Made by a program: the position numbers and the translations under genes
Notes under the pieces: generated by a model
Told to the model about the DNA's origin: nothing
Database searches by the model: none
The model's input: only the letters and a program-made list of their open reading frames with translations
Part shown: in pieces, positions 24,550 to 32,400 of the stretch
How the letters are laid out: each line of letters starts with the position of its first letter
Numbering within the stretch: the first letter of the stretch is position 1
DNA from: DATKCJ01 sp035513275
GTDB taxonomy: Bacteria > Verrucomicrobiota > Verrucomicrobiia > Opitutales > Opitutaceae
Direction of reading: 5' to 3'
Length of the DNA stretch: 39,124 nucleotides
Assembly (NCBI GenBank): GCA_035513275.1
Contig: DATKCJ010000461.1
Coordinates: 1 to 39,124, forward strand

Positions 24550-25877
24550 GTGCGCACGAGGTCAACTTCGACGGAATCGTCGGACCGACGCACAACTACG
24601 CGGGCCTCTCGTTCGGCAACCTCGCCTCCACGACAAACAAAGCGGCCGTCTCAAATCCGCGCGAAGCCGCGCTGCAAGGACTCGCCAAGATGAAGGCGAT
24701 CGCCGACCTCGGTGTGCACCAGGCCGTGCTGCCGCCACACGAGCGGCCCGACATCGTGATGCTCCGCGCGCGCGGGTTCGAAGGCACCGACGCGGAAGTG
24801 CTCGCCTCCTCGCGCGAGCGCGAACCGGCGCTTCTCGCGTCCGCGTGCTCGGCTTCCGCGATGTGGGCGGCGAACGCATGCACCGTCGCGCCGTCCGCGG
24901 ACACCGACGACCATCGCGTGCACATCACTCCGGCGAATCTTGCCGCGAACCTGCATCGCTCGATTGAGGCGGCGACGTCGACGCGCATCCTGCGCGCCAT
25001 CTTCTCCAACGAGACGCACTTCACGGTGCACGACCCGATTGCCGGCGAGGGACTTGGCGACGAAGGCGCGGCCAACCACACGCGGTTTGGCCCGTCGCAC
25101 GGCGCGCGCGGATTCCACTTCTTCGTGCACGGCGACGGCGGAGGCACGAGCCGCTTCCCCGCGCGGCAGACACGCGCGGCTTCGGAGGCGGTCGCGCGCC
25201 AACACCGCCTCGACCCGCGCGGCGTGTTCTTCGCGCGCCAGGGCGTCGACGCGATCGACGCAGGCGCGTTTCACAACGACGTCGTCGCGGTCGGCAACCG
25301 CGAACTGCACCTCTTCCACGAGCAGGCATTCGCCGGCGGCCACAAGACGATCAAGCGCCTTGGCGAGGCCTATGCGAGCTACACCGGTCGCGCACTTCGG
25401 CCGATCGAAGTGCAGGCTGAGGCCGTGAGCCTCCAGGACGCCATCAGCTCATACTTGTTCAACAGCCAGCTCGTCTCGCTGCCCGACGACTCGACGGTTC
25501 TGGTTGCGCCCGCCGAGTGCATGCGCGTCCCGTCCGTCGCCGCGTGGCTCGATGCGATCGTGAAGTGGCGCGCGTCGCCGATCTCGCGCGTGCTGACGTT
25601 CGACCTGCGGGAAAGCATGCGCAACGGCGGCGGCCCCGCGTGTCTCCGCCAGCGGATCGTGCTGACCGACGGCGAGATCGCCGCGGCCGCGCCCGGTGTA
25701 TTCCTCAACGACACTCTTCACGCGCAACTCGTCACGTGGGTGAGGAAGCACTACCGAGAATGCCTCGCGCCTGACGATCTCGCCGACCCGGCGCTACTCG
25801 AGGAGTCCCGCCGCGCGCTCGACGAGCTCACACAAATCCTCGGCCTCGGCGCGCTCTACCCGTTCCAGACTGCTTGA
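24546..25877 (+). CDS. astB: N-succinylarginine dihydrolase AstB
   Basis: A 443-residue amidinotransferase-fold hydrolase that converts N2-succinylarginine to N2-succinylornithine, releasing ammonia and CO2. The catalytic residues align closely with the E. coli enzyme: Glu173 in GDEGAANHTRF, His243 in AFHNDVVAVGN and Cys366 in NGGGPACLRQRIVL. The N-terminal VNFDGIVGPTHNYAGLSFGN is a hallmark of the family. It starts within the astD stop (ATGA) and is the last gene of the operon; AstC, the succinylornithine transaminase, is not encoded in the window. The palindrome array begins 77 bp after its stop. Confidence 0.96.
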   Translation: MSAHEVNFDGIVGPTHNYAGLSFGNLASTTNKAAVSNPREAALQGLAKMKAIADLGVHQAVLPPHERPDIVMLRARGFEGTDAEVLASSREREPALLASACSASAMWAANACTVAPSADTDDHRVHITPANLAANLHRSIEAATSTRILRAIFSNETHFTVHDPIAGEGLGDEGAANHTRFGPSHGARGFHFFVHGDGGGTSRFPARQTRAASEAVARQHRLDPRGVFFARQGVDAIDAGAFHNDVVAVGNRELHLFHEQAFAGGHKTIKRLGEAYASYTGRALRPIEVQAEAVSLQDAISSYLFNSQLVSLPDDSTVLVAPAECMRVPSVAAWLDAIVKWRASPISRVLTFDLRESMRNGGGPACLRQRIVLTDGEIAAAAPGVFLNDTLHAQLVTWVRKHYRECLAPDDLADPALLEESRRALDELTQILGLGALYPFQTA

Positions 25878-25953
25878 TCGCGGCACTTCCGGCAGCGCCC
25901 ACCCATGCATTCGAACTCCCGAACCACAGTCCAGCAATCCACGCAGAAAACCA

Positions 25954-25974
25954 ATGTCACCTATTAAGTGACAT
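25954..25974. repeat. palindrome copy 1
   Basis: The 21-bp unit ATGTCACCTA-T-TAAGTGACAT, with one mismatch between the arms. It shares its right flank (ctcga) with copy 6, at the other end of the array. Confidence 0.9.
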
Positions 25975-26053
25975 CTCGACTGCAGCGACGCAGGCCTGAA
26001 TCTCGGCCGGCACGTAACCTATTCCTCGACCAGATACGCGAACCTGCGCCGGA

Positions 26054-26082
26054 GAGAATGTCACCTAATAGGTGACATTCTC
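26054..26082. repeat. palindrome copy 2, extended to 29 bp
   Basis: The core ATGTCACCTA-A-TAGGTGACAT (26058-26078) has perfect arms, and here the symmetry continues outward to GAGAATGTCACCTA ... TAGGTGACATTCTC. That makes it a 29-bp perfect palindrome around a single central base. It lies 61 bp past the HTH stop codon. No T-tract follows on either strand. Confidence 0.92.
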
Positions 26083-26139
26083 GTGAGAGTACAGCGACTC
26101 GCTTGGGGTCGGATGCCTTCCGTTGCAGCAGCGCTGCGA

Positions 26140-26514
26140 TCAACTCAACGGACGGCCTTCACGGTTCGCCACAAGCCAGCCAATCAGCAGCAGAGTCCTC
26201 TCGGCGTCCGGCATCTGGCGCGCGCCAGTCAAGTAGCTGTTCACACGTTGCCGGGGGACCCCGAGGATCCGGGCGAGCTTTACCTGATCGCCGTATTTGC
26301 GAGTCGATTGGTGGACAGCCTCCCTAAGTGCATTCCAAAGCGGCGTTCGAGCTCCGGGCCTAAGTGTCAGGCCGATTCCACGGCGCTTCTGAAGCCGCTT
26401 CTTCTTTTGGGCGTCGAGGACATCTGCAGCCGCTTGCTCGAGCAGCACCATGAGAAGGTCCGGGATAAAATTCACATGCTGCGCAAGGGCTCGGGAATGT
26501 ATCATGGATGTCAT
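26140..26514 (-). CDS. small XRE-like helix-turn-helix DNA-binding protein embedded in a palindrome array
   Basis: A 124-residue protein. Residues 1-45 are helical and end in the basic run QKKKRLQKRRG. Then comes LRPGARTPLWNALREAV, and a helix-turn-helix at about 77-99 (DQVKLARILGVPRQRVNSYLTGARQ), followed by MPDAERTLLLIGWLVA. No enzyme domain is present, so it is a DNA-binding regulator by inference. Six 21-bp palindromes surround it; one overlaps this start codon, encoding the first residues (ATG ACA TCC). An internal ATG nine bases later would start just beyond that site. Codon use differs from its neighbours: AGG, CTT and ATA occur, and third positions are less GC-rich. It resembles small HTH proteins I associate with Verrucomicrobia, but I cannot name a family. 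Autoregulation through the palindromes is the simplest hypothesis. Confidence 0.8.
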   Translation of the reverse strand: MTSMIHSRALAQHVNFIPDLLMVLLEQAAADVLDAQKKKRLQKRRGIGLTLRPGARTPLWNALREAVHQSTRKYGDQVKLARILGVPRQRVNSYLTGARQMPDAERTLLLIGWLVANREGRPLS

Positions 26515-26528
26515 CCATTAGGTGACAT
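26508..26528. promoter_or_regulatory. palindrome copy 3, overlapping the HTH start codon
   Basis: ATGTCATCCA-T-TAGGTGACAT is the most divergent copy. Its imperfect arm contains the complement of the HTH start codon. Placed here it could act as an operator or block ribosome access. It is the only copy with changes at two arm positions. Confidence 0.75.
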
Positions 26529-26594
26529 TCACCGCATTTCCAAACCCCAAATCGGCGTCCTGTCCCACCCGTGCAGATGAAGGACACCGGGCAG

Positions 26595-26615
26595 ATGTCA
26601 CCTATTAAGTGACAT
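26595..26615. repeat. palindrome copy 4
   Basis: ATGTCACCTA-T-TAAGTGACAT is identical in core to copy 1. It lies 81-101 bp upstream of the HTH start codon and 87 bp from copy 3, start to start. Confidence 0.9.
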
Positions 26616-26671
26616 GTTTCCGCCGGCGCGCGGAGTCCGGGCGTCGGAAGGCAGAGTCTACGTCTATTTGA

Positions 26672-26692
26672 ATGTCACCTATTAGGTGACAT
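26672..26692. repeat. palindrome copy 5
   Basis: ATGTCACCTA-T-TAGGTGACAT has perfect arms around one central base. It is 77 bp from copy 4. Confidence 0.92.
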
Positions 26693-26750
26693 CTATGACT
26701 GGGGCGATGGGGTGTTTGACTGTCACGCGGACGAAGATGCCCCCTGGCGA

Positions 26751-26771
26751 ATGTCACCTATTAGGTGACAT
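26751..26771. repeat. palindrome copy 6
   Basis: ATGTCACCTA-T-TAGGTGACAT is identical to copy 5 and 79 bp from it. It is followed by ctcga, as in copy 1. The stretch 26529-26884 around copies 4-6 has no convincing ORF on either strand. Confidence 0.92.
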
Positions 26772-26884
26772 CTCGATAGGGCGCGCGCTACCAGAAGGTG
26801 GTCGGGGAGCCGGGTCGGCGCTGGGTGCGGAGGATCGAGGGGAGCATGCTGCGGATCGATGATGCCGGGAGCCTGCGCGGCGGG

Positions 26885-27940
26885 TCAGCGGGCTGTGCGG
26901 ACGATCGACGGGTCGGTGCGGAGTGTCTTGAGGACTTCGCTCTCCGAGAGGCCGGTCACGGCGTAGCGGCGGCCGACGGCGTTGTTCGCGAAATCTTGTG
27001 AGCTTTCGGCAGCGGTGTTGCCCGTGTCGCCCTCTTCGTGCGCGTCGGTTACGCGCTCGGCGAACGACTCACCGAACACGCGCGCGAGCCAGTAGCTCCA
27101 GATGACGTGGCGCGAAAAATCCTCGCCGTAGGAGGCAGGATTATTCTGCGCGAGCGCCGCGGCGAGGCGCTCGGCATATTCCTTGATCCGCAGAAGTGAG
27201 ACCGCGCGAAGTGGAAACTCGGCGAGCACCGTTTTCTCGGCACCGGTGAGCGGCCGCTCGTAGCGCTCGGCCATCGCGTCGACGTCGTCACGGTTGAGCC
27301 GGAGCACGGAGCGCCCGCCGGTGCGCTCGGTCGCGAGCCGGCCGGCGAGCTCGAGGCCGCGCACGCGCAGGTGCACACGCGCGCCGAGATTCAGATCGCG
27401 GGCGGTGGCGCCGGTCGTGAAGAGCTCGCGCAACGACTCGGCCAGCTCGGCGAAGGTGCCTACGGGGTCGGTGTTGACGGGCATGCCGGGTAGCTCCGCA
27501 AAACCGTCGGTCACTCGATCGACCTCGACGCCTGAATCGACCGCGTTGAACGGCAGCTCCTCGCCTGCGAGATCGGGATCGAGGCCGGCGCCGAGTTCGA
27601 GACCCTCCAGGCGCACGTCGGCTGTGAGCGGCGACCACGAGTTGACGGACACAGTCACGGATTTTGCCGAGGCAGGAAGCACGCGCGCGGGGCGTTTGCC
27701 CGAGGCGAGGATGCGCGTCGATGCGCTGAGCCCGCGCCATTCGGCGCCGGGTGGCCACACGACGAGCGATGCGGAGGTGAACTCTGTGTCCGAGATCGAG
27801 ATGCGTCCGCGTGAGGCGAAGCTCTCGATGCGCGGGAGCTGCGATCGGGTCGCACGCTCAAGCAGCCAGCCTCCGCCGAGCCACACTCCGGCGACGGCAA
27901 TGACGAAGACGACAAACAGGCTGATTAGGAATGCACGCAC
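26885..27940 (-). CDS. membrane-anchored periplasmic protein of unknown function
   Basis: A 351-residue protein with one N-terminal membrane segment (FLISLFVVFVIAVAGVWLGGGWLLE) and a periplasmic remainder. The mature part opens with beta-rich text (SFASRGRISISDTEFTSASLVVWPPGAEWRGLSASTRI) that recalls AsmA-like or LptA-type beta-strand proteins, then has a helical C-terminal half (YAERLAAALAQNNPASYGEDFSRHVIWSYWLARVFGESFAERVTDAHEEG). I do not recognise a family. The GTG start directly precedes the membrane segment. It is the last gene downstream of the tolC-RND-MFP cluster, separated by 164 bp holding two hairpins, so it may or may not belong to that operon. Confidence 0.75.
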   Translation of the reverse strand: MRAFLISLFVVFVIAVAGVWLGGGWLLERATRSQLPRIESFASRGRISISDTEFTSASLVVWPPGAEWRGLSASTRILASGKRPARVLPASAKSVTVSVNSWSPLTADVRLEGLELGAGLDPDLAGEELPFNAVDSGVEVDRVTDGFAELPGMPVNTDPVGTFAELAESLRELFTTGATARDLNLGARVHLRVRGLELAGRLATERTGGRSVLRLNRDDVDAMAERYERPLTGAEKTVLAEFPLRAVSLLRIKEYAERLAAALAQNNPASYGEDFSRHVIWSYWLARVFGESFAERVTDAHEEGDTGNTAAESSQDFANNAVGRRYAVTGLSESEVLKTLRTDPSIVRTAR

Positions 27941-28005
27941 TGCGCAGAGGTTTGGCGGCGTTTGGGTGCGGTGTCGATGCAGAGGCGCGGAGACGAGAGC
28001 CCAGA

Positions 28006-28090
28006 GGTCGGGCGTAAAGCCCGACCCACAAAGCGGAGCGCGTCGGCTGCGGCGCGAGCGACCCGAACGCGCCTCTCGGCGAGAGGCGCG
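28006..28090. repeat. two strong hairpins between tolC-like and downstream gene
   Basis: GGTCGGGC-gtaaa-GCCCGACC (28006-28026) has 8-bp arms, and CGCGCCTCTC-ggc-GAGAGGCGCG (28068-28090) has 10-bp arms; both are perfect. No U-tract follows either on the minus strand, so attenuation or mRNA 3' protection is possible but not intrinsic termination. Two hairpins in a row again suggests a REP/REPIN-style element. Confidence 0.6.
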
Positions 28091-28104
28091 CTACCTTGCA
28101 AGCC

Positions 28105-29454
28105 TCACGACGCCGGGTCGAAGCGGACGAGCGGGTCGGGCATGCCAGCGGCCTGGCGCACGCGTGCGACGGAGACGTTGTAGTTGTAGACGGCCTGGAG
28201 CTTGTTGAGCTGCGCGCGCACGAGGGAGACCTGCGTGGTGAGGACGTCGAGCTGCGTGGCTGTGCCGGCGCCGTAGCGCGAGTTCGCGAGGCGGAGCGCT
28301 TCCTGCGCCTGCCCGACGACTTTCTCGGCGGCGTCGACGAGCTCCCCTGCCTCTTGGAATGCGGAGAGCGCTCGGCGCACCTCGACCTCGACCGAGAGGC
28401 CGAACTCGTCGAGCCGCAGCTCGGATTGCGCGAGTTGCGACCGCGCCTGGGCGACCTGGCCCGCGGTGCGCTTGCCGTCGAAGATGGCCCACGAGGACTG
28501 GAGGCCGACCGACCAGCCGTCGATCGATTCGGCGAAGCGATCGGAGAACCCGGACTTGCGAAACTGGTAGCCGCCCACGAGCGCGAGGTCGGGCAGGTAG
28601 CCGGACCTGGCGAAGCGGACATTGGCATCCTGCGCCTCGGCGAGTGCAGCGAGCCGCAGAAGCTCGGGGCGCGACTCGCGAGCGGTGGCCAGCGTGCTCT
28701 CGAGCTCAAAATTCACGGGGGTGTAATCGAGCGTGCCGACGAACTCAGGGATTTTGGCGATGGTGCCGGGCGAAGTATTGACGTAGCCGAGCGAGAATCG
28801 CAGCGCGTCGATTGCGGTGCGGAAGCTGTTCCGCGCGCGAATAAGCTCGGGCAGCGCGTTGGCCAGCTCGACCTCGGCGCGCAGAACATCGAAGTTGGAA
28901 ACGGCGCCGGCCTCGAAGCGGTTCTTCGAAGTCTGGAGCTGTTCGCGCAGGAGAGTGACGTTTTGCTCCTGCACCTTGATCTGCTCGCGTGCGAGCAGCA
29001 CGTCGTAGAAGCGTGTGCGCACGTCGAGCAGTGCTGTGTTGACGACGCCCTCGAGGTCGCGCCGCACCGCTTCGCGAAGTGACTTCTGCGAATCGAGCGC
29101 CGCGCGCACGCCGCCGCCGGAGTAGAGCGTCTGCCGGACATCGATCGAGACTCGCCAGTCCTGCGTGCTTGTGGCGGACGGCCGGTCGTCATTGAGCGCA
29201 TCGTCGAAGGTTTCGTAGAAAGAGTTCAACGTGGCCGAGGGGAGCGCGAGCGCGCGGACCTCGAGGATGAGTCCCTCCTGTTCGCGGATGCGCTCGCGCG
29301 CCTGGCGGATCGAGAAGTTGTTCTCGACGGCGTAGGCAATCGCGGTCGGCAGGTCGAGTGTGTCGGGCACCTCGGGGGCGCGTGGCGTGCGCTGGCCCGC
29401 GGCGGTGGACGCGGCGAGGCCGATTGCGAGGAGGATCTTGAAACGATGTTTCAT
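28105..29454 (-). CDS. TolC-family outer membrane efflux protein
   Basis: A 449-residue outer-membrane factor with a signal peptide (MKHRFKILLAIGLAASTAAG) and the two homologous halves of the TolC family. The first half has LDLPTAIAYAVENNFSIRQARERIREQEG and the coiled-coil RTRFYDVLLAREQIKVQEQNVTLLREQLQTSKNRFEAGAVSNFDVLRAEVELA; the second has SRPELLRLAALAEAQDANVRFARSGYLPDLALVGGY and GQAQEALRLANSRYGAGTATQLDVLTTQVSLVRAQ. It forms the trimeric channel that joins an RND pump to the exterior. It begins 11 bp after the RND gene stop, so the tripartite system is one operon. Confidence 0.94.
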   Translation of the reverse strand: MKHRFKILLAIGLAASTAAGQRTPRAPEVPDTLDLPTAIAYAVENNFSIRQARERIREQEGLILEVRALALPSATLNSFYETFDDALNDDRPSATSTQDWRVSIDVRQTLYSGGGVRAALDSQKSLREAVRRDLEGVVNTALLDVRTRFYDVLLAREQIKVQEQNVTLLREQLQTSKNRFEAGAVSNFDVLRAEVELANALPELIRARNSFRTAIDALRFSLGYVNTSPGTIAKIPEFVGTLDYTPVNFELESTLATARESRPELLRLAALAEAQDANVRFARSGYLPDLALVGGYQFRKSGFSDRFAESIDGWSVGLQSSWAIFDGKRTAGQVAQARSQLAQSELRLDEFGLSVEVEVRRALSAFQEAGELVDAAEKVVGQAQEALRLANSRYGAGTATQLDVLTTQVSLVRAQLNKLQAVYNYNVSVARVRQAAGMPDPLVRFDPAS

Positions 29455-29465
29455 GGCGAAATGGT

Positions 29466-32400
29466 TCAGGCTCTTGCGCCTTCAGTCGCGGCGGCAGGCA
29501 CGGAGTCCGTCGCGGTTTCGGCGGCGTGCTGCTTCGCGATCAACATGTAGAGCGACGGCACGAAAAACAGAGTAAACACTGTTCCGATGGCGATGCCACC
29601 CACAAGAACGAGGCCGATCGAGTTTCTGGCCTCGGCGCCGGCGCCGGTAACAAGCGTGAGCGGGAAGTGGCCCGCGATCGTGGCGGCCGAGGTCATCAAC
29701 ACGGGCCGCAGGCGCACGAGCGAGGCCTCCCGGACGGCCTGGAGCTTGGACATGCCCTGCATCTGAAGGTGGTTGGCGAACTCGACGATCAGGATGCCGT
29801 TCTTGGCGATCAGGCCGATGAGTGTAACGAGACCAATCTGCGAGTAGATGTTGAGCGTCGTGGTGAAGCTGTTTGTCCAGTGCGGCATGCCCTCGACTGG
29901 GAATCGCAGGAACGTGAAGATCAGCGATCCGAAGAGCGCGAGAGGCACGGAGCCGAGGAGGATGATGAACGGGTCGCGGAAGCTGTTGAACTGCGCGGCG
30001 AGCACCAGAAAAATCATGATGATCGCGAAGCCCATCGTCGTGAAGAACTGATTGCCACCCTCGGTGCGGAGCTGGCGCGACTCGCCGGCGTAGTCGATGA
30101 CGTAGCCGCTAGGAAGGATCTTCGCCGCCTCGTCCTCGAAGAAGCGGAGCGCCTCGTCGAGCGGGAGTGCCGACTGGCCGCTGATGCGCACGGCGTTGAG
30201 CTGCTGGAAGCGGTTCAGCGAGCGCGGCTCGGTCGAATTGCGGATCGTGGCGATCGTGCCAAGCGGCACAAGCCGGCCGTCGGGTCCGGTGACGTGAAGA
30301 TCCTCGAGCTGCTCCGCGGTCAGGCGGCCGCTGCGCTCGATCTGGGGGATGACCTTGTAGCTGCGGCCCGAGATGTTGAAGCGGTTGACGTAGTTGCCGC
30401 CGACCATCGAGGCCACGTCGGCGCCGACCTGCTGGAGGTTGAGGCCCATGGCCGCGACCTTGTCGCGGTCGATGACGACCTCGGACTGCGGCTGGTCGAC
30501 CTTCAGGTCGATGGTCGTGAAATAGAACTTGCCGGACTGCATCGCCGTGGCCTCGAGCTGGTTCGCAATCTCGAGAATCTGGCTCGTATCGGCCGTCGAC
30601 GAGATGATGAACTCGATCGGGAAGCTTCCGCCGCCCGGAAGTGCCGGCGGGGTGATCGGAAACATCTGGATGCCAGGCACGCGCGAGAGACCGGCCTGCA
30701 CCTCGGGCATGATCTCGAAGACAGTGCGTTTGCGCTCGTCCCACGGCGACAAGATCATGCCACCGAAACCGCCCGTCGGGAACGTGAGCTGGAAGGTGAA
30801 CTCCGTCTCGGGCACGGCCATGAACACTTCGTTGGCCGCGGTGGAGAAGGCGCTCGTTTGCTCGAGCGTCGAATTCGACGGCGCCTCGACGATGCCGAAG
30901 ATGACTCCCTGGTCCTCTACCGGCGCGAGCTCCTTGGGCGAGAACATCCACATCGGAATGACGAGCGCGAAGAGTGCGGCCCAGACGAGGTAGACCGCGG
31001 GCCGCGCGGAGAGCGACGCGTCGAGCGCGCGACCATAGTTGCGCTTGAGCCACTCGAACCCGGCGTTGATGTGCTGCGGGAGCCAGTGCGCCTCGTCCTC
31101 GTGCGTGAGGAGTTTCGACGACATCATCGGCGAGAGCGTGAGCGCAACGAAGCCCGAGATGGTGACCGCGCCCGCGAGCGTGAACGCGAACTCTCGGAAC
31201 AATGAGCCGGTGAGGCCGCTCTGCAGCCCAATCGGCGCGTAGACGGCGATCAGCGTGACCGTCATCGCAATGATCGGGCCGACGAGCTCGCGCGCGCCGT
31301 CGATCGCGGCGTCGAACGGCTTCTTGCCCATGCGCAGGTGCCGTTCGACATTCTCGACGACGACGATCGCGTCGTCGACGACGAGGCCGACCGAGAGCAC
31401 GATGGCGAGCAGCGTGAGCAGGTTGATCGTGAAGCCGAAGAGCTGCATCAGGAACACGCCGCCGATGAGCGAGAGCGGGATGGCGACTACCGGCACGATG
31501 ACCGAGCGGATCGTTCCGAGGAAAAGGAAGATGATGACGATGACGATCAGCAGCGTCTCCAAGAGCGTCTTCACGACCTCGGAGATCGCGTTGTTGATGT
31601 ATTGCGTGGCGTCGTAGGACACCTCGCCCTTCAGCCCGGTGGGCAGGCCGGCCGAGATGTCGATCATCTCCTTCCGGATGGTTCTGATGACGTCGATCGC
31701 GTTGGCGTTCGGCAGCACGAAGATGCCCATGAACGTGGCCGTCTCGCCGGAGTAGCGGACCTCGGTGTTGTAATCCTCGGCGCCGAGCATGACGTCGGCG
31801 ATATCCTCGATGCGGATGACTGCACCGGCCTCCTCGCGCACGACGAGCTTCTTGAACTCCTCGACGGAGTTGAGGTCGGTGTTCGCGGTGAGGTTGACCC
31901 GCAGGTAGGCGCCCTTGGTGCTGCCGAGCGCTGCGAGATAATTGTTCGCCGCGAGCGCATTTCTCACCTGCACGGGGCTGATGTTGAGCGCGGCCATCCG
32001 GTCGGGCTTGAGCCACACGCGCATCGCGAACGTGCGGCCGCCGAGGATCTCGGCCTTCTGCACGCCGGGCACGGCGGAGAGGCGCGGCTGGACGATGCGC
32101 ACGAGGTAGTCGGTGATCTCGTTTTGGGCGAGCACGTCGGAACTGAAGCTCAGGTAGGCCGATGCGAACTGGCTGTCGGCCGACTCGACGTTGATGACCG
32201 GGATCTCGGCGCCGGGCGGCAGGTCGCCGCGCACCTGGTTCACCTTCGTGCCGATCTCGGCGAGCGCCTTCGTCGGGTCGTAGTTGAGCTTCAGACGCGC
32301 AGTGATCGTGGAAACGCTCTGCGAGCTGCTCGACTCCAGATAGTCGATTCCGTCGGCCGATGCGATCGCGCGCTCAAGCGGCGTGGTGATGAATCCGCGC

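Noticed and set aside
26054..26082. Rho-independent terminator for the HTH gene
   Set aside because: The inverted repeat is strong, but no T-run follows on the minus strand and the same palindrome also lies upstream of the gene.
25954..26771. CRISPR array
   Set aside because: Repeat and spacer sizes vary (spacers of 56-83 bp and one of about 430 bp that is a gene), the repeat is a full palindrome, and no cas gene is present.
29526..31205. Large plus-strand ORF (559 residues) opposite the RND pump, and other long ORFs at 30109-32016, 17446-19281 and 2918-4744
   Set aside because: They are Arg/His/Asp-rich frames complementary to or overlapping well-supported genes, as expected by chance in GC-rich DNA.
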